Shown here: piece after piece, positions 14,444 through 20,348 of the stretch | Layout of the letters: each line of letters starts with the position of its first letter | Numbering within the stretch: position 1 is the first letter of the stretch | Notes under the pieces: model-generated | Database searches by the model: none | The model's input: only the letters and a program-made list of their open reading frames with translations | What the model was told of the DNA's origin: nothing | Program-made: the position numbers and the translations under genes | Virus record (IMG/VR): IMGVR_UViG_3300027770_000252 | Location: 1 to 24,001 of that record | From: a virus | DNA: 24,001 bases | Direction: 5' to 3' (one strand)

Positions 14444-14715
14444 TACCCAAAACCATTGTCGAAATTACATGGGCTGACACGCATTCTGGTGGTACGGGTT
14501 GGACCCCAATTGGAGGGATAGACCAAGCCGAATACATCATCGCATCTTGCGGATACATTTTGCCAGTAGGTGACGGTGGCAAAGAAAACCATGTGACGCT
14601 GTATCAGTCGCGCTCAGAAGACGACGACCTGGATCACATCCTGCACATCCCTGTAGCGATGATTCGCACTATTAAGTCTGTTGATATTCCCAACCCTGTA
14701 ACACCCACCCTGTAG
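14440..14715 (+). CDS. Conserved hypothetical phage small protein
   Basis: A 91-residue acidic protein. It shows a pattern I have seen in many phages: an N-terminal 'IVEITWADTHSGGTGW' strand, a central 'IIASCGYILPVGDGGKENHVTL' sheet, and a C-terminal 'IPVAMIRTIKSVDIP', that is V-W-D...GW, then SCGYIL, then IP..MI..I. The function of this group is unknown. It overlaps the previous gene by four bases and ends the small-gene cluster before a short gap with a weak terminator. Confidence 0.68.
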   Translation: MIPKTIVEITWADTHSGGTGWTPIGGIDQAEYIIASCGYILPVGDGGKENHVTLYQSRSEDDDLDHILHIPVAMIRTIKSVDIPNPVTPTL

Positions 14716-14725
14716 GTTGCTTTTT
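14691..14725 (+). terminator. Weak possible terminator before the recombination module
   Basis: CAACC (14691-14695) can pair with GGTTG (14715-14719), followed by CTTTTT (14720-14725). The stem is only five base pairs with a 19-base loop, and the left arm lies inside the preceding gene. The five-T run at the right place is the main support. Confidence 0.3.
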
Positions 14726-14735
14726 GTATCTTGGC

Positions 14736-14752
14736 GTTATACGCTGTTATAC
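14736..14752 (+). repeat. Direct repeat GTTATAC x2 upstream of the exonuclease gene
   Basis: GTTATAC at 14736-14742 and again at 14746-14752, ten bases apart, about one helical turn. They sit before a good ribosome site (AGGAGG at 14763-14768) and the exonuclease ATG. It could be an operator or -10-like pair. No -35 element at the right distance is visible. Confidence 0.35.
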
Positions 14753-14773
14753 ATCAACTACTAGGAGGACAAC

Positions 14774-15709
14774 ATGCGTTACACAATAACCAAGCCACTA
14801 CACGGAAGTCCAGCATGGCTGGCAGTCAGATGGCAAAACGAACACGGTGTTGCTCGAATATCAGCATCCGTAGCAGGTGCCGTACACAACGAACACCCGT
14901 TTAAATCAGCTGCAGATCTTGCAAACGAACTATTGGCAATACATCCACCAGAACCAGTAGCACCAAACAAAGCAATGGAGCGCGGAAACCGTTTAGAGCC
15001 AGTGATGGTTGAGTGGGTTGCCGACATAGAGAACATCCAACTGCACACACCAGAAGTCATGTACGCATACGACGAACCAGCAGTGCGCTTGATTGCCACA
15101 CTTGATGCCATAGATGAGAACGGTGATGTGTACGAAGTCAAAACATCCAAGACCCGTTGGACAGGAGTGCTACCGCGCTACTGGTACTGGCAAGGTATCC
15201 AGCAAGCAATCTGTGCAGATGTAGACAAGATTGAATGGGTCATCTTTGACGGTGAAATGGAACTGAAGCGTCACACCCAGATCGTCACATCTGATGAACG
15301 TCAAATGCACATAGATGCGTGCCGCGAATTTCTAAGTGCGATAGACACTGGCAACTATCCAGCGAACTGCACGGTGGAATACCGCCATGTTGTTGCAGAC
15401 CACCCAGAGAGCCAAGACATAACCATGATGCTCCCTGACGAGTTCAAAGAAGTACTGTCCGAATTGGCAGAAACTAAAAAGATTATAAAAGAGTTAGAAG
15501 AAAGGGAAGAAACATTAAAAACAACTGTGTGTGCTGCTCTTGGTGATGCACAATACGGTGCTATAGATGGGAGCGTCGTGTGCACATGGAAAACATCGCG
15601 CCGTAACTCATTGGACAGCAAAGCATTAGAAGCAGCACATCCAGCGTTAGTAGCAAAGTTTAGAAAAGAAACCTCATACCGAACATTCAACATTAAAGGA
15701 GCAAAATAG
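14774..15709 (+). CDS. YqaJ-like viral exonuclease/recombinase
   Basis: A 311-residue nuclease of the lambda-exonuclease fold. Catalytic residues appear in the family order: MERGNRLEP (Glu75), IATLDA (Asp111) and EVKTS (Glu121, Lys123), followed by YWYWQGIQQA (about 136-145), the helix with the conserved Gln. The N-terminal 'ARISASVAGAVHNEHPFKS' (about residues 27-45) corresponds to the usual ISAS..GA start of the domain. The C-terminal 90 residues are helical and charged. It should resect double-stranded DNA ends 5'-3', making single strands for the annealing protein next door. Ribosome site AGGAGG lies six bases before ATG. The next gene begins two bases after the stop, so they are co-expressed. 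Confidence 0.9.
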   Translation: MRYTITKPLHGSPAWLAVRWQNEHGVARISASVAGAVHNEHPFKSAADLANELLAIHPPEPVAPNKAMERGNRLEPVMVEWVADIENIQLHTPEVMYAYDEPAVRLIATLDAIDENGDVYEVKTSKTRWTGVLPRYWYWQGIQQAICADVDKIEWVIFDGEMELKRHTQIVTSDERQMHIDACREFLSAIDTGNYPANCTVEYRHVVADHPESQDITMMLPDEFKEVLSELAETKKIIKELEEREETLKTTVCAALGDAQYGAIDGSVVCTWKTSRRNSLDSKALEAAHPALVAKFRKETSYRTFNIKGAK

Positions 15710-15711
15710 TC

Positions 15712-16350
15712 ATGGGATTCAACTTAGATAACTACGAAACAGTCGAGGATCGTTTAGTCCGATTCTGGAACGACCACCCAAACGGTCGTATCTTTACCGA
15801 AATGGCGCATTACGACGACAACAAGGTGGTGTTCAAGACATCCATCTACTTTGATGCAGCAGACGAGTTCCCTAAAGCCACAGGGTTCGCCGAAGAAGTT
15901 AGAGGGGCAAGTCCAGTCAATAAGACAAGCCACCTCGAAAATGCGGAAACGTCGTCAACGGGACGCGGACTAGCCAATTGTGGCTACGCGCCAAAAGGTG
16001 CACGACCAAGCCGTGAAGAAATGGAAAAGGTTGCACGCGGACAACAACCAGCACCAACAATGTCAGTCATTGACAATGTTGCTGCGTTGCGTGAGATAAC
16101 TAACGTGTTTAAATCAGCTACCGTGTACGACGAGAACCCAGGATCTAACCGTGTTAGAAAGACAGGTGATCCGGCCTCGGCTGCGCAGGTAGGCAAGATC
16201 GTTAGTTTGTGCATGAGCCAAAACTACAAGCAAGAAGAACGCCTGGAGTTGGCATCATCGCACACTGGTCGTACGATCACAGACCTAAAGCAACTCAACA
16301 AACAAGAAGCATCTGAACTGATCAGTTTGTTAGGTATGGCACCAAAATGA
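15712..16350 (+). CDS. Putative single-strand annealing protein (ERF/RAD52-like)
   Basis: A 212-residue protein two bases after the exonuclease, with AAAGGAG ten bases upstream. The core has strands (RIFTEMAHYDDNKVVFKTSIYF) followed by TSHLENAETSSTGRGLANCGYA (about residues 71-92), a helix with a conserved 'E-T-S-x-x-G-R-x-L-A-N' pattern seen in phage annealing-type and related proteins, then 'ARPSREEMEKVA'. Residues 150-208 form a helical C-terminal domain (ASAAQVGKIVSLCMSQ then KQLNKQEASELISLLG), common in such proteins. Pairing with a YqaJ-type exonuclease is the classic two-component recombination arrangement, and this is the main support. A single-strand binding role is an alternative. 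The recombinase family assignment is moderate. Confidence 0.68.
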   Translation: MGFNLDNYETVEDRLVRFWNDHPNGRIFTEMAHYDDNKVVFKTSIYFDAADEFPKATGFAEEVRGASPVNKTSHLENAETSSTGRGLANCGYAPKGARPSREEMEKVARGQQPAPTMSVIDNVAALREITNVFKSATVYDENPGSNRVRKTGDPASAAQVGKIVSLCMSQNYKQEERLELASSHTGRTITDLKQLNKQEASELISLLGMAPK

Positions 16351-16502
16351 AAGACATGAAACGATCACTCATAGCGTTCCGTCTTGAACAAGACATCGCA
16401 GAACAACTAGACACCTACTCAACTGAACATCAGCAATCTAGGTCATACATAATCCGTGTAGCACTGATGCAACTGTTGAAGAACGAAAAACCTAGTGAGT
16501 AA
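16347..16502 (+). CDS. Ribbon-helix-helix small regulator
   Basis: A 51-residue protein (ATG 16347 overlaps the previous stop; TAA 16500-16502). It starts with a basic MKDMKR, then SLIAFRLEQDIAEQLDTYST (strand plus first helix) and a second helix SRSYIIRVALMQLL, the ribbon-helix-helix order of Arc/CopG-type proteins. These bind DNA as dimers through the strand. Its last eight bases overlap the next gene's GTG. It may autoregulate the recombination operon. It is short, so it is easy to miss. Confidence 0.75.
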   Translation: MKDMKRSLIAFRLEQDIAEQLDTYSTEHQQSRSYIIRVALMQLLKNEKPSE

Positions 16503-16830
16503 AAACAAATCAAAAGGCACAGCCTTTGAGACACTTATAGTTGACTACCTTAAACAGTTTTACCCGAACTGCGAACGACGCGCCCTACAAGGTGCGTTAG
16601 ACAAAGGTGACATCACAGGTGTAGATAACAGGCTGGTCTTTGAATGCAAATCGCACAACACCCTCAACTTTTCTGGCTGGCTTAAAGAAGCAGAGATAGA
16701 AAGAATTAATGCCAATGCAGAGGTTGGGGTTGTTGTTGCGAAACGCAGAGGGTATGGTAAAGCAGAAGATCAGTACGTTGTTTTAACCGTGAAAGACCTA
16801 ATGCGGTTACTTAACATCACCGAATTCTAA
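16495..16830 (+). CDS. PD-(D/E)XK nuclease, Holliday-junction-resolvase-like
   Basis: A 111-residue protein starting with GTG at 16495, overlapping the RHH gene. It matches small archaeal-type resolvases and VRR-NUC-like nucleases: KGTAFETLIVDYL (Glu12 in helix 1), GDITGVD (Asp39), LVFECKSH (Glu50, Lys52) and then VVVAKRRGYG. E12, D39, E50, K52 are the expected catalytic set. It would resolve branched DNA made by the neighbouring exonuclease and annealing protein, or trim replication intermediates. A general restriction-endonuclease-fold nuclease is the alternative. Confidence 0.8.
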   Translation: MSKNKSKGTAFETLIVDYLKQFYPNCERRALQGALDKGDITGVDNRLVFECKSHNTLNFSGWLKEAEIERINANAEVGVVVAKRRGYGKAEDQYVVLTVKDLMRLLNITEF

Positions 16831-16861
16831 AACCCTTAACCAGTAAGCAATCCGACCTTTT

Positions 16862-16870
16862 TGCTATGAT
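16862..16870 (+). promoter_or_regulatory. Extended -10 promoter candidate
   Basis: TGC-TATGAT (16862-16870) is an extended -10 element. Transcription would start around 16877, five bases before the ATG of the next gene, so the message would be nearly leaderless; the GGGAG at 16871-16875 would then be outside it. No clear -35 is seen. It follows a 31-base gap after the nuclease stop. Confidence 0.4.
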
Positions 16871-16881
16871 GGGAGATACTA

Positions 16882-17388
16882 ATGCGAAACCTTGTACGGC
16901 TATTTGCCGTTTCTTTGGTAGGGATTATCACCTTCGGCAGCCTTGCTTCAGCAGCCAAAGCCCCATTGGTGACCCCTCAACCTCTTAGCGTGGCTCTCAG
17001 CGCGTCTGAAAGGGCATACGAACTAACCCACCGAATCCCTAAAACAGCCCAATGCCCCCAGTTTTGGAACACAGCCAGAGCAGCTGGATGGGCCGAAGAA
17101 GACCTAATGACATTAGATTTCATTATGAGTCGAGAATCCAAATGCCAACCCAAAGCCCACAACACCACCCTAAACCGCAACGGGTCACAGGACTACGGGC
17201 TGACACAGATTAACGACCGCTCATGGTGCCTGCCAAGTCGCTACCATAAAGCAGGATACTTGCAAGGGTTGGGGATTATAGAATATTGTAAAGATCTACT
17301 AAAGCCATTAGTCAACCTGACTGCGGCAAAGGCTCTTTATGACTACTCAAAAAAAACAGGCAGTGGGTTCAGACCGTGGGGACTATAA
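16882..17388 (+). CDS. Secreted lysozyme/transglycosylase-like protein
   Basis: A 168-residue protein with a signal peptide (MRNLVRLFAVSLVGIITF then GSLASAAKA, cleavage near residue 25-27). The catalytic region is DFIMSRESKC (Glu85) and SQDYGLTQIND (102-112), the pattern of SLT-type lysozymes: an E in a helix, then YGL.QIN. The C-terminus has ALYDYSKKTGSGFRPWG. It would cleave peptidoglycan outside the membrane without a holin. It is not in the lysis cassette but after the recombination genes. Roles could be lysis help, cell-wall entry, or superinfection effects. The start ATG at 16882 follows GGGAG. Confidence 0.82.
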   Translation: MRNLVRLFAVSLVGIITFGSLASAAKAPLVTPQPLSVALSASERAYELTHRIPKTAQCPQFWNTARAAGWAEEDLMTLDFIMSRESKCQPKAHNTTLNRNGSQDYGLTQINDRSWCLPSRYHKAGYLQGLGIIEYCKDLLKPLVNLTAAKALYDYSKKTGSGFRPWGL

Positions 17389-17392
17389 CTAT

Positions 17393-17659
17393 ATGGAACT
17401 GTTTTCAGATTTTGCGTTAATAGACAAAGACATGTCGTGGATGGATGGGGCACTATGCAAAGGCTTGGAATTAGAAGCCTTCTTCCCCGACAACGGCAAC
17501 TGCAGGCAAGCCAAACTGGTGTGCGCTAAGTGCCCTAAAAAGAAACGGTGCTACGACTTCGCTATTACTAATAAAATCATGGAAGGTGTTTGGGGAGGAC
17601 GATCAGCAAATGAACGTAGACAATACTTGCAAAATGTTAGACACCCAGGTAATGTGTAA
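17393..17659 (+). CDS. WhiB-family iron-sulfur transcription regulator
   Basis: An 88-residue protein (ATG 17393 chosen since the upstream in-frame ATG at 17339 would overlap the lysozyme end by 50 bases). Four cysteines in the WhiB arrangement, Cys22, Cys44, Cys47 and Cys53 (C-x2-C-x5-C), would hold a 4Fe-4S cluster; an extra Cys37 is present. GVWGG (65-69) is the typical beta-turn, followed by a basic SANERR helix. WhiB proteins occur only in actinobacteria and their phages. By analogy with the TM4 WhiB protein, which interferes with host WhiB2 and cell division, it may alter host transcription. The ribosome site is weak (GGGGA about ten bases upstream). Confidence 0.93.
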   Translation: MELFSDFALIDKDMSWMDGALCKGLELEAFFPDNGNCRQAKLVCAKCPKKKRCYDFAITNKIMEGVWGGRSANERRQYLQNVRHPGNV

Positions 17660-17662
17660 TAC

Positions 17663-17878
17663 ATGAGCACTGATACAGAGTTTGAACTGGAATACTGGCA
17701 AGATCGAGTTGATGCGTTGGCTGTAACCAACCACGCATTACAAGAAGAACGCGATCGCTACATGGATGCAGCTGAATCACTTGCACAAGAACTAGACGCG
17801 TGCAAAGCAACGATCAAGCAAGCAGAATCCGTCATATCACGTCTGCGTAATCACATCGCACAAGGCGTAGAGTTGTAA
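17663..17878 (+). CDS. Small coiled-coil protein
   Basis: A 71-residue protein, ATG three bases after the WhiB stop. Nearly all of it, TNHALQEERDRYMDAAESLAQ onward to RLRNHIAQGVEL, has heptad-spaced hydrophobic residues between charged ones, so a parallel coiled coil is likely. No other motif. Proximity to WhiB suggests a shared transcript. Function unknown. Confidence 0.6.
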   Translation: MSTDTEFELEYWQDRVDALAVTNHALQEERDRYMDAAESLAQELDACKATIKQAESVISRLRNHIAQGVEL

Positions 17879-17908
17879 TACATAAACCAAACAATAGAGG
17901 AGAAACAA

Positions 17909-18091
17909 ATGAGCCAACCAGCGCAATGGTACAAACTGAAAGACGAAACTTGGGGAGTCAAAGTACGCCACCAGGGAATGGTCGGAGAAACAGTTGATGT
18001 AACCAACAGCAAAGGCGAAGTCAAACAAGCAATTCTCGGAGAACGAGCAGCGAAGTTTGAAGATGCCGAACTCTGGTCAATTGAAAAGTAA
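17909..18091 (+). CDS. Hypothetical small beta-rich protein
   Basis: A 60-residue protein with a strong ribosome site (AGAGGAG, 17895-17901). 'WYKLKDETWGVKVRHQGMVGETVDVTNSKGEVKQAILG' suggests a short beta-sheet protein with K-x-W-x-V-x-V strands and G turns, similar to many phage small proteins of unknown function. It is followed in a different frame by a zinc-ribbon gene overlapping its end by 29 bases. Confidence 0.65.
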   Translation: MSQPAQWYKLKDETWGVKVRHQGMVGETVDVTNSKGEVKQAILGERAAKFEDAELWSIEK

Positions 18092-18302
18092 ATCAACCAA
18101 GTGGCAGTGTCCTGTGTGTGGGGAAACAATCCTCACACACATAACACTGTCGTATAAACCAGTATGTCAAAACCCAAAAACACACAGCAGTACACCTGTT
18201 GAGATGCAACCACTAGGAGAAAAACATGACAAACAAAAAGCGCAACCACCCAAGCATGAGAGTAATGCCAATCATGCCGTATCTACCACGATGCACAACT
18301 GA
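18063..18302 (+). CDS. Zinc-ribbon-like small protein
   Basis: A 79-residue protein with two cysteine pairs or knuckles: WQCPVCGETILTHITLSYKPVCQNPKTHSS, giving C-x2-C then Cys and nearby His. I know similar phage proteins with a W-x-C-x-x-C start and C.N...H.S end. The start is uncertain: ATG 18063 is used, with TTG 18081 as the alternative; neither has a clear ribosome site. The last 77 bases overlap the next gene in another frame. The Cys-rich core is the strongest support for coding; the Lys/His-rich tail after it (residues 50-79) is less certain. Confidence 0.55.
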   Translation: MPNSGQLKSKSTKWQCPVCGETILTHITLSYKPVCQNPKTHSSTPVEMQPLGEKHDKQKAQPPKHESNANHAVSTTMHN

Positions 18303-18384
18303 GTACGTCAAAGAAGAACTAACCGACGAAGAAATCTTTTACGCGTTAGATGTCTGGGAAAAAGAAAACAACCAGGAATACTAA
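18226..18384 (+). CDS. Hypothetical small protein
   Basis: A 52-residue protein (MTNKKRNHPSMRVMPIMPYL, then EELTDEEIFYALDVWEKENNQEY). The ATG at 18226 has AGGAG (18215-18219) six bases upstream, a strong site, and its TAA overlaps the next ATG, so it is very likely translated. It overlaps the zinc-ribbon gene for 77 bases in another frame. N-terminus basic, C-terminus acidic and helical. No family recognised. Confidence 0.65.
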   Translation: MTNKKRNHPSMRVMPIMPYLPRCTTEYVKEELTDEEIFYALDVWEKENNQEY

Positions 18385-18632
18385 TGAGGAAAAGACGAGA
18401 ACCCCGACGCACATATCTTGCTCAAAATATCGTATCCACATTCCCGTCAGACACACCGTATAGTTCTATTGCCTTATCACTTGGCATAGAGCACTCGACT
18501 GTGTCGTACTGGTGTGCTAAAGATGCATGGATCAACGCTTATCTAGCAGACAGATATGCATGCAAACTAGGTATGCACCCGTCAGAGATATGGACTGATT
18601 GGTTCTCAATCACAGAAGATTGCTTAGTATGA
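18384..18632 (+). CDS. Helix-turn-helix protein
   Basis: An 82-residue protein starting on the last base of the previous stop. The middle, SSIALSLGIEHSTVSYWCAK (about residues 27-46), has the helix-turn-helix look (x-x-A-x-x-L-G-I-x-x-x-T-V-S-Y-W). It is followed by ADRYACKLGMHPSEIWTDW, a tail pattern I know from small actinophage HTH proteins: a DR.A..LG.HP.EIW.DW end. It overlaps the methyltransferase start by four bases and may regulate it or the module beyond. Confidence 0.72.
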   Translation: MRKRREPRRTYLAQNIVSTFPSDTPYSSIALSLGIEHSTVSYWCAKDAWINAYLADRYACKLGMHPSEIWTDWFSITEDCLV

Positions 18633-19840
18633 AAGTCCTCTCACTCTTTTCAGGAGCAGGCGGATTTGATGTTGGATTAGAAGCAGCAGGAATGCAAACA
18701 GTATTCCAATGCGAATACGACAAACATTGTCTAAGCGTCTTAGAGCGTCACTGGCCAGATGTCCCCAGGTGGGGTGATGTGTCCACATTGACTGGTGCAT
18801 ACATACTTAAACACGCACCAGTGATAGATGTTGTTGCATGGGGAAGCCCGTGTCAGGACCTCAGTGTGGCTGGAAAACGAGGGGGCTTAGAAGGAAAGCA
18901 ATCTAACCTGTTTCACGAAGGTATCCGGATCATCAAAGAACTAAGGGAGTTAACTAATGGACAGTATCCAAGAATCTCTATTTGGGAGAACGTCGTCGGA
19001 GCAATTACTTCCAACAACGGAAATGACTTTGGGGTTATCCTCGACGAAATGGCTAAAGCAGGGGCGTTGGTCCAAGAATGGTCAGTGTTGGATGCACAAT
19101 ATTTTGGAGTACCCCAAAGACGGCGTCGAATTTTCGTCCTCACTGCATTCGATTCTGCAATCGCCAACAACTGTCCCAACCCGATACTACCTGTCGCCCA
19201 AAGCATGCGAGGGGATACTTCGGCGCGCAAGCAGAAGGGGGAAAGAACTGCCAGCCCGACTACTAAAAGCACTACAGACAACAGTTCGGAACAACAGCCA
19301 ATTCTTATAGATCGTGCAGCGTTCAATCAGGGGGTAAATGCCCTCTATGAGCCTTACATTTCAGATAACCCAATTGGCCCGTCATTGGTTGCCAGAGGAC
19401 CACACGCAATTGCTGTTGAAGTGTATGTAAAATCTCGTCGGGCGCAATCTGTAACCGATCACGAAACGTGGATAAAAGGGGAAGTCAATCCCACTTTAAA
19501 CTCTTTTGATGTTGGGGAAATTAGGGCAACTACCGCAGTAATAGAACCAATGCTTGCATTTGACAGACAGTTCGGCAGCAATGCCAACGTAACCGAAAAT
19601 GTTTCACCAACCTTAAAGTCATCTCAACAATCACCAAGTGTTGCTTACGGCAGCGAACAAATGGTGATCCGCAGACTAACGCCCTTAGAGTGCGAACGGC
19701 TTATGGGATGGCCAGATGAACACACACGGTGGAGAGCAGACGGAACAGAACAATCAGATACAACTCGATACAAGCAATGTGGTAACGGAGTTGCATCACC
19801 TGTTGCACAGTGGATAGGCAGCAAAATAATTTTGTTGTAG
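18629..19840 (+). CDS. DNA cytosine-5 methyltransferase
   Basis: A 403-residue enzyme with the ordered m5C motifs: I, LFSGAGGFDVGLEAAG (6-21); IV, WGSPCQDLS with the catalytic Cys75; VI, WENV (119-122); VIII, PQRRRRIF (162-169); a target-recognition region from about 180 to 350; IX, RRLTPLECERLMGWPD; X, CGNGVASPVAQWIG. Start chosen at ATG 18629, overlapping the HTH stop. It transfers a methyl from S-adenosylmethionine to C5 of cytosine in a specific site, for protection against restriction or for marking phage DNA. No partner restriction enzyme is seen in the window, so it looks orphan. It is the last gene before the composition change. Recognition site cannot be read from the protein. Confidence 0.95.
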   Translation: MKVLSLFSGAGGFDVGLEAAGMQTVFQCEYDKHCLSVLERHWPDVPRWGDVSTLTGAYILKHAPVIDVVAWGSPCQDLSVAGKRGGLEGKQSNLFHEGIRIIKELRELTNGQYPRISIWENVVGAITSNNGNDFGVILDEMAKAGALVQEWSVLDAQYFGVPQRRRRIFVLTAFDSAIANNCPNPILPVAQSMRGDTSARKQKGERTASPTTKSTTDNSSEQQPILIDRAAFNQGVNALYEPYISDNPIGPSLVARGPHAIAVEVYVKSRRAQSVTDHETWIKGEVNPTLNSFDVGEIRATTAVIEPMLAFDRQFGSNANVTENVSPTLKSSQQSPSVAYGSEQMVIRRLTPLECERLMGWPDEHTRWRADGTEQSDTTRYKQCGNGVASPVAQWIGSKIILL

Positions 19841-19932
19841 TTACGGTACGCTACCGATATCTGCGCTACCGATGTATGCGCATCGGGGGGCTCGCAGGTC
19901 GCGAACAAGCGTTCGGTTACCGGGTGGTAACT

Positions 19933-19969
19933 TCACTCTGCGCGGTCACGATCTCACTCTAAGCGGTCA
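19933..19969 (+). repeat. Two copies of TCACTCT-nn-GCGGTCA, 21 bases apart
   Basis: TCACTCTGCGCGGTCA (19933-19948) and TCACTCTAAGCGGTCA (19954-19969) differ at two central bases and start 21 bases apart, two helical turns, so proteins bound to both would sit on one face of the DNA. They lie about 40 bases before the dyad array. Confidence 0.6.
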
Positions 19970-20025
19970 ATCTACTGGCGCGCGCTGGCGCGCTTGCCCG
20001 CCGAGTTTCGGGAGTTCGCGCCCCG

Positions 20026-20168
20026 CTAACCCGATTAGACCGAGCCCGCGCGCACCGTTGCCGCGAGCGCGCCTAACCCGATTAGATCACCCACCGCCCC
20101 GCAGACCACTAACACGCTTAGACGGGCAAAGTGCAGGAGATACCAAGAGCCCCACCAACCCGCTTAGA
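20026..20168 (+). repeat. Array of CTAA-N5-TTAG dyad motifs
   Basis: Four copies: CTAACCCGATTAGA (20026-20039), the same again (20073-20086), CTAACACGCTTAGA (20109-20122) and CCAACCCGCTTAGA (20155-20168, left half imperfect). CTAA and TTAG are reverse complements, so the first three sites have two-fold symmetry. A degenerate copy, CTAAATCGCCTAGA, is at 20282-20295, and another exact dyad, CTAACGCGATTAGA, is at 23951-23964 on the far side of the cassette. Looks like an operator family for one dimeric regulator, or origin iterons. Confidence 0.65.
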
Positions 20169-20183
20169 TCTGTTTACCCTTGT

Positions 20184-20207
20184 CAAATTCTCGGCCAAAT
20201 TCTCGGC
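20184..20207 (+). repeat. 12-base perfect tandem repeat
   Basis: CAAATTCTCGGC is repeated twice without a gap (20184-20195, 20196-20207), followed by CAAAC. It lies just after the dyad array and before the inverted repeat at 20213. Confidence 0.65.
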
Positions 20208-20212
20208 CAAAC

Positions 20213-20227
20213 CCTTACGCGGTAAGG
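20213..20227 (+). repeat. Short inverted repeat CCTTAC/GTAAGG
   Basis: CCTTAC (20213-20218) and GTAAGG (20222-20227) flank GCG. Could be a dyad binding site; a three-base loop is too tight to favour an RNA hairpin over a protein site. Confidence 0.4.
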
Positions 20228-20229
20228 AT

Positions 20230-20244
20230 ATTAGACAATTACGC
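20230..20244 (+). repeat. 15-base direct repeat, left copy
   Basis: ATTAGACAATTACGC is exactly repeated at 23959-23973. Both copies lie in non-coding DNA on opposite sides of the five-gene cassette and both are followed within 30 bases by GCAGCTA (20248 and 23988). Confidence 0.7.
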
Positions 20245-20303
20245 CCCGCAGCTAAACACTCGAATTACCAGCGCGCGGGCTCTAAATCGCCTAGAATAAA
20301 GGC

Positions 20304-20319
20304 GCGGGCAAAAGCCCGC
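20304..20319 (+). promoter_or_regulatory. GC-rich hairpin in the leader of the AAA+ gene
   Basis: GCGGGC (20304-20309) pairs with GCCCGC (20314-20319) around an AAAA loop, 29 bases before the ATG and without a T-run. A stable leader hairpin could affect expression. The word GGCGCGGGC (20301-20309) recurs in the hairpin after the cassette (23765-23773). Confidence 0.4.
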
Positions 20320-20348
20320 AACAACCACGAAAACAGGAGACATACATA

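Larger units (their letters stand above)
19841..20348 (+). other. Non-coding repeat-rich region, possible origin or control region
   Basis: About 500 bases without a credible gene between the methyltransferase and the AAA+ gene. It contains: CGCTACCGAT twice (19849-19858, 19864-19873); an inverted repeat CCGATG/CATCGG (19869-19886); TCACTCT-nn-GCGGTCA twice; an array of CTAA-N5-TTAG dyads; a 12-base tandem; CCTTAC/GTAAGG; and a GC-rich hairpin. Its many A/C- and GC-rich words differ from the upstream genes. Origin of replication, early control region or attachment site are all possible. Confidence 0.6.

Noticed and set aside
14731-14753. TTGGCG and TATACA as a promoter
   Set aside because: Spacing is only 11 bases, too short for -35/-10; kept only as a direct repeat.
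18599-18628. Longer N-terminus for the methyltransferase (GTG-type start at about 18599)
   Set aside because: Would overlap the HTH gene by 34 bases and add residues before the canonical MKVLSLFSG start; ATG 18629 fits the family.
19872-20225. 117-residue frame in the control region
   Set aside because: No ribosome site; its repeated TRLD and NP(I/L)R words are just translations of the CTAA-N5-TTAG array; composition is unlike any protein.
20250-20280. Possible tRNA-like T-arm (CTCGAA) in the control region, and a similar word near 23793
   Set aside because: No matching acceptor, anticodon or D-arm pairing around either word.
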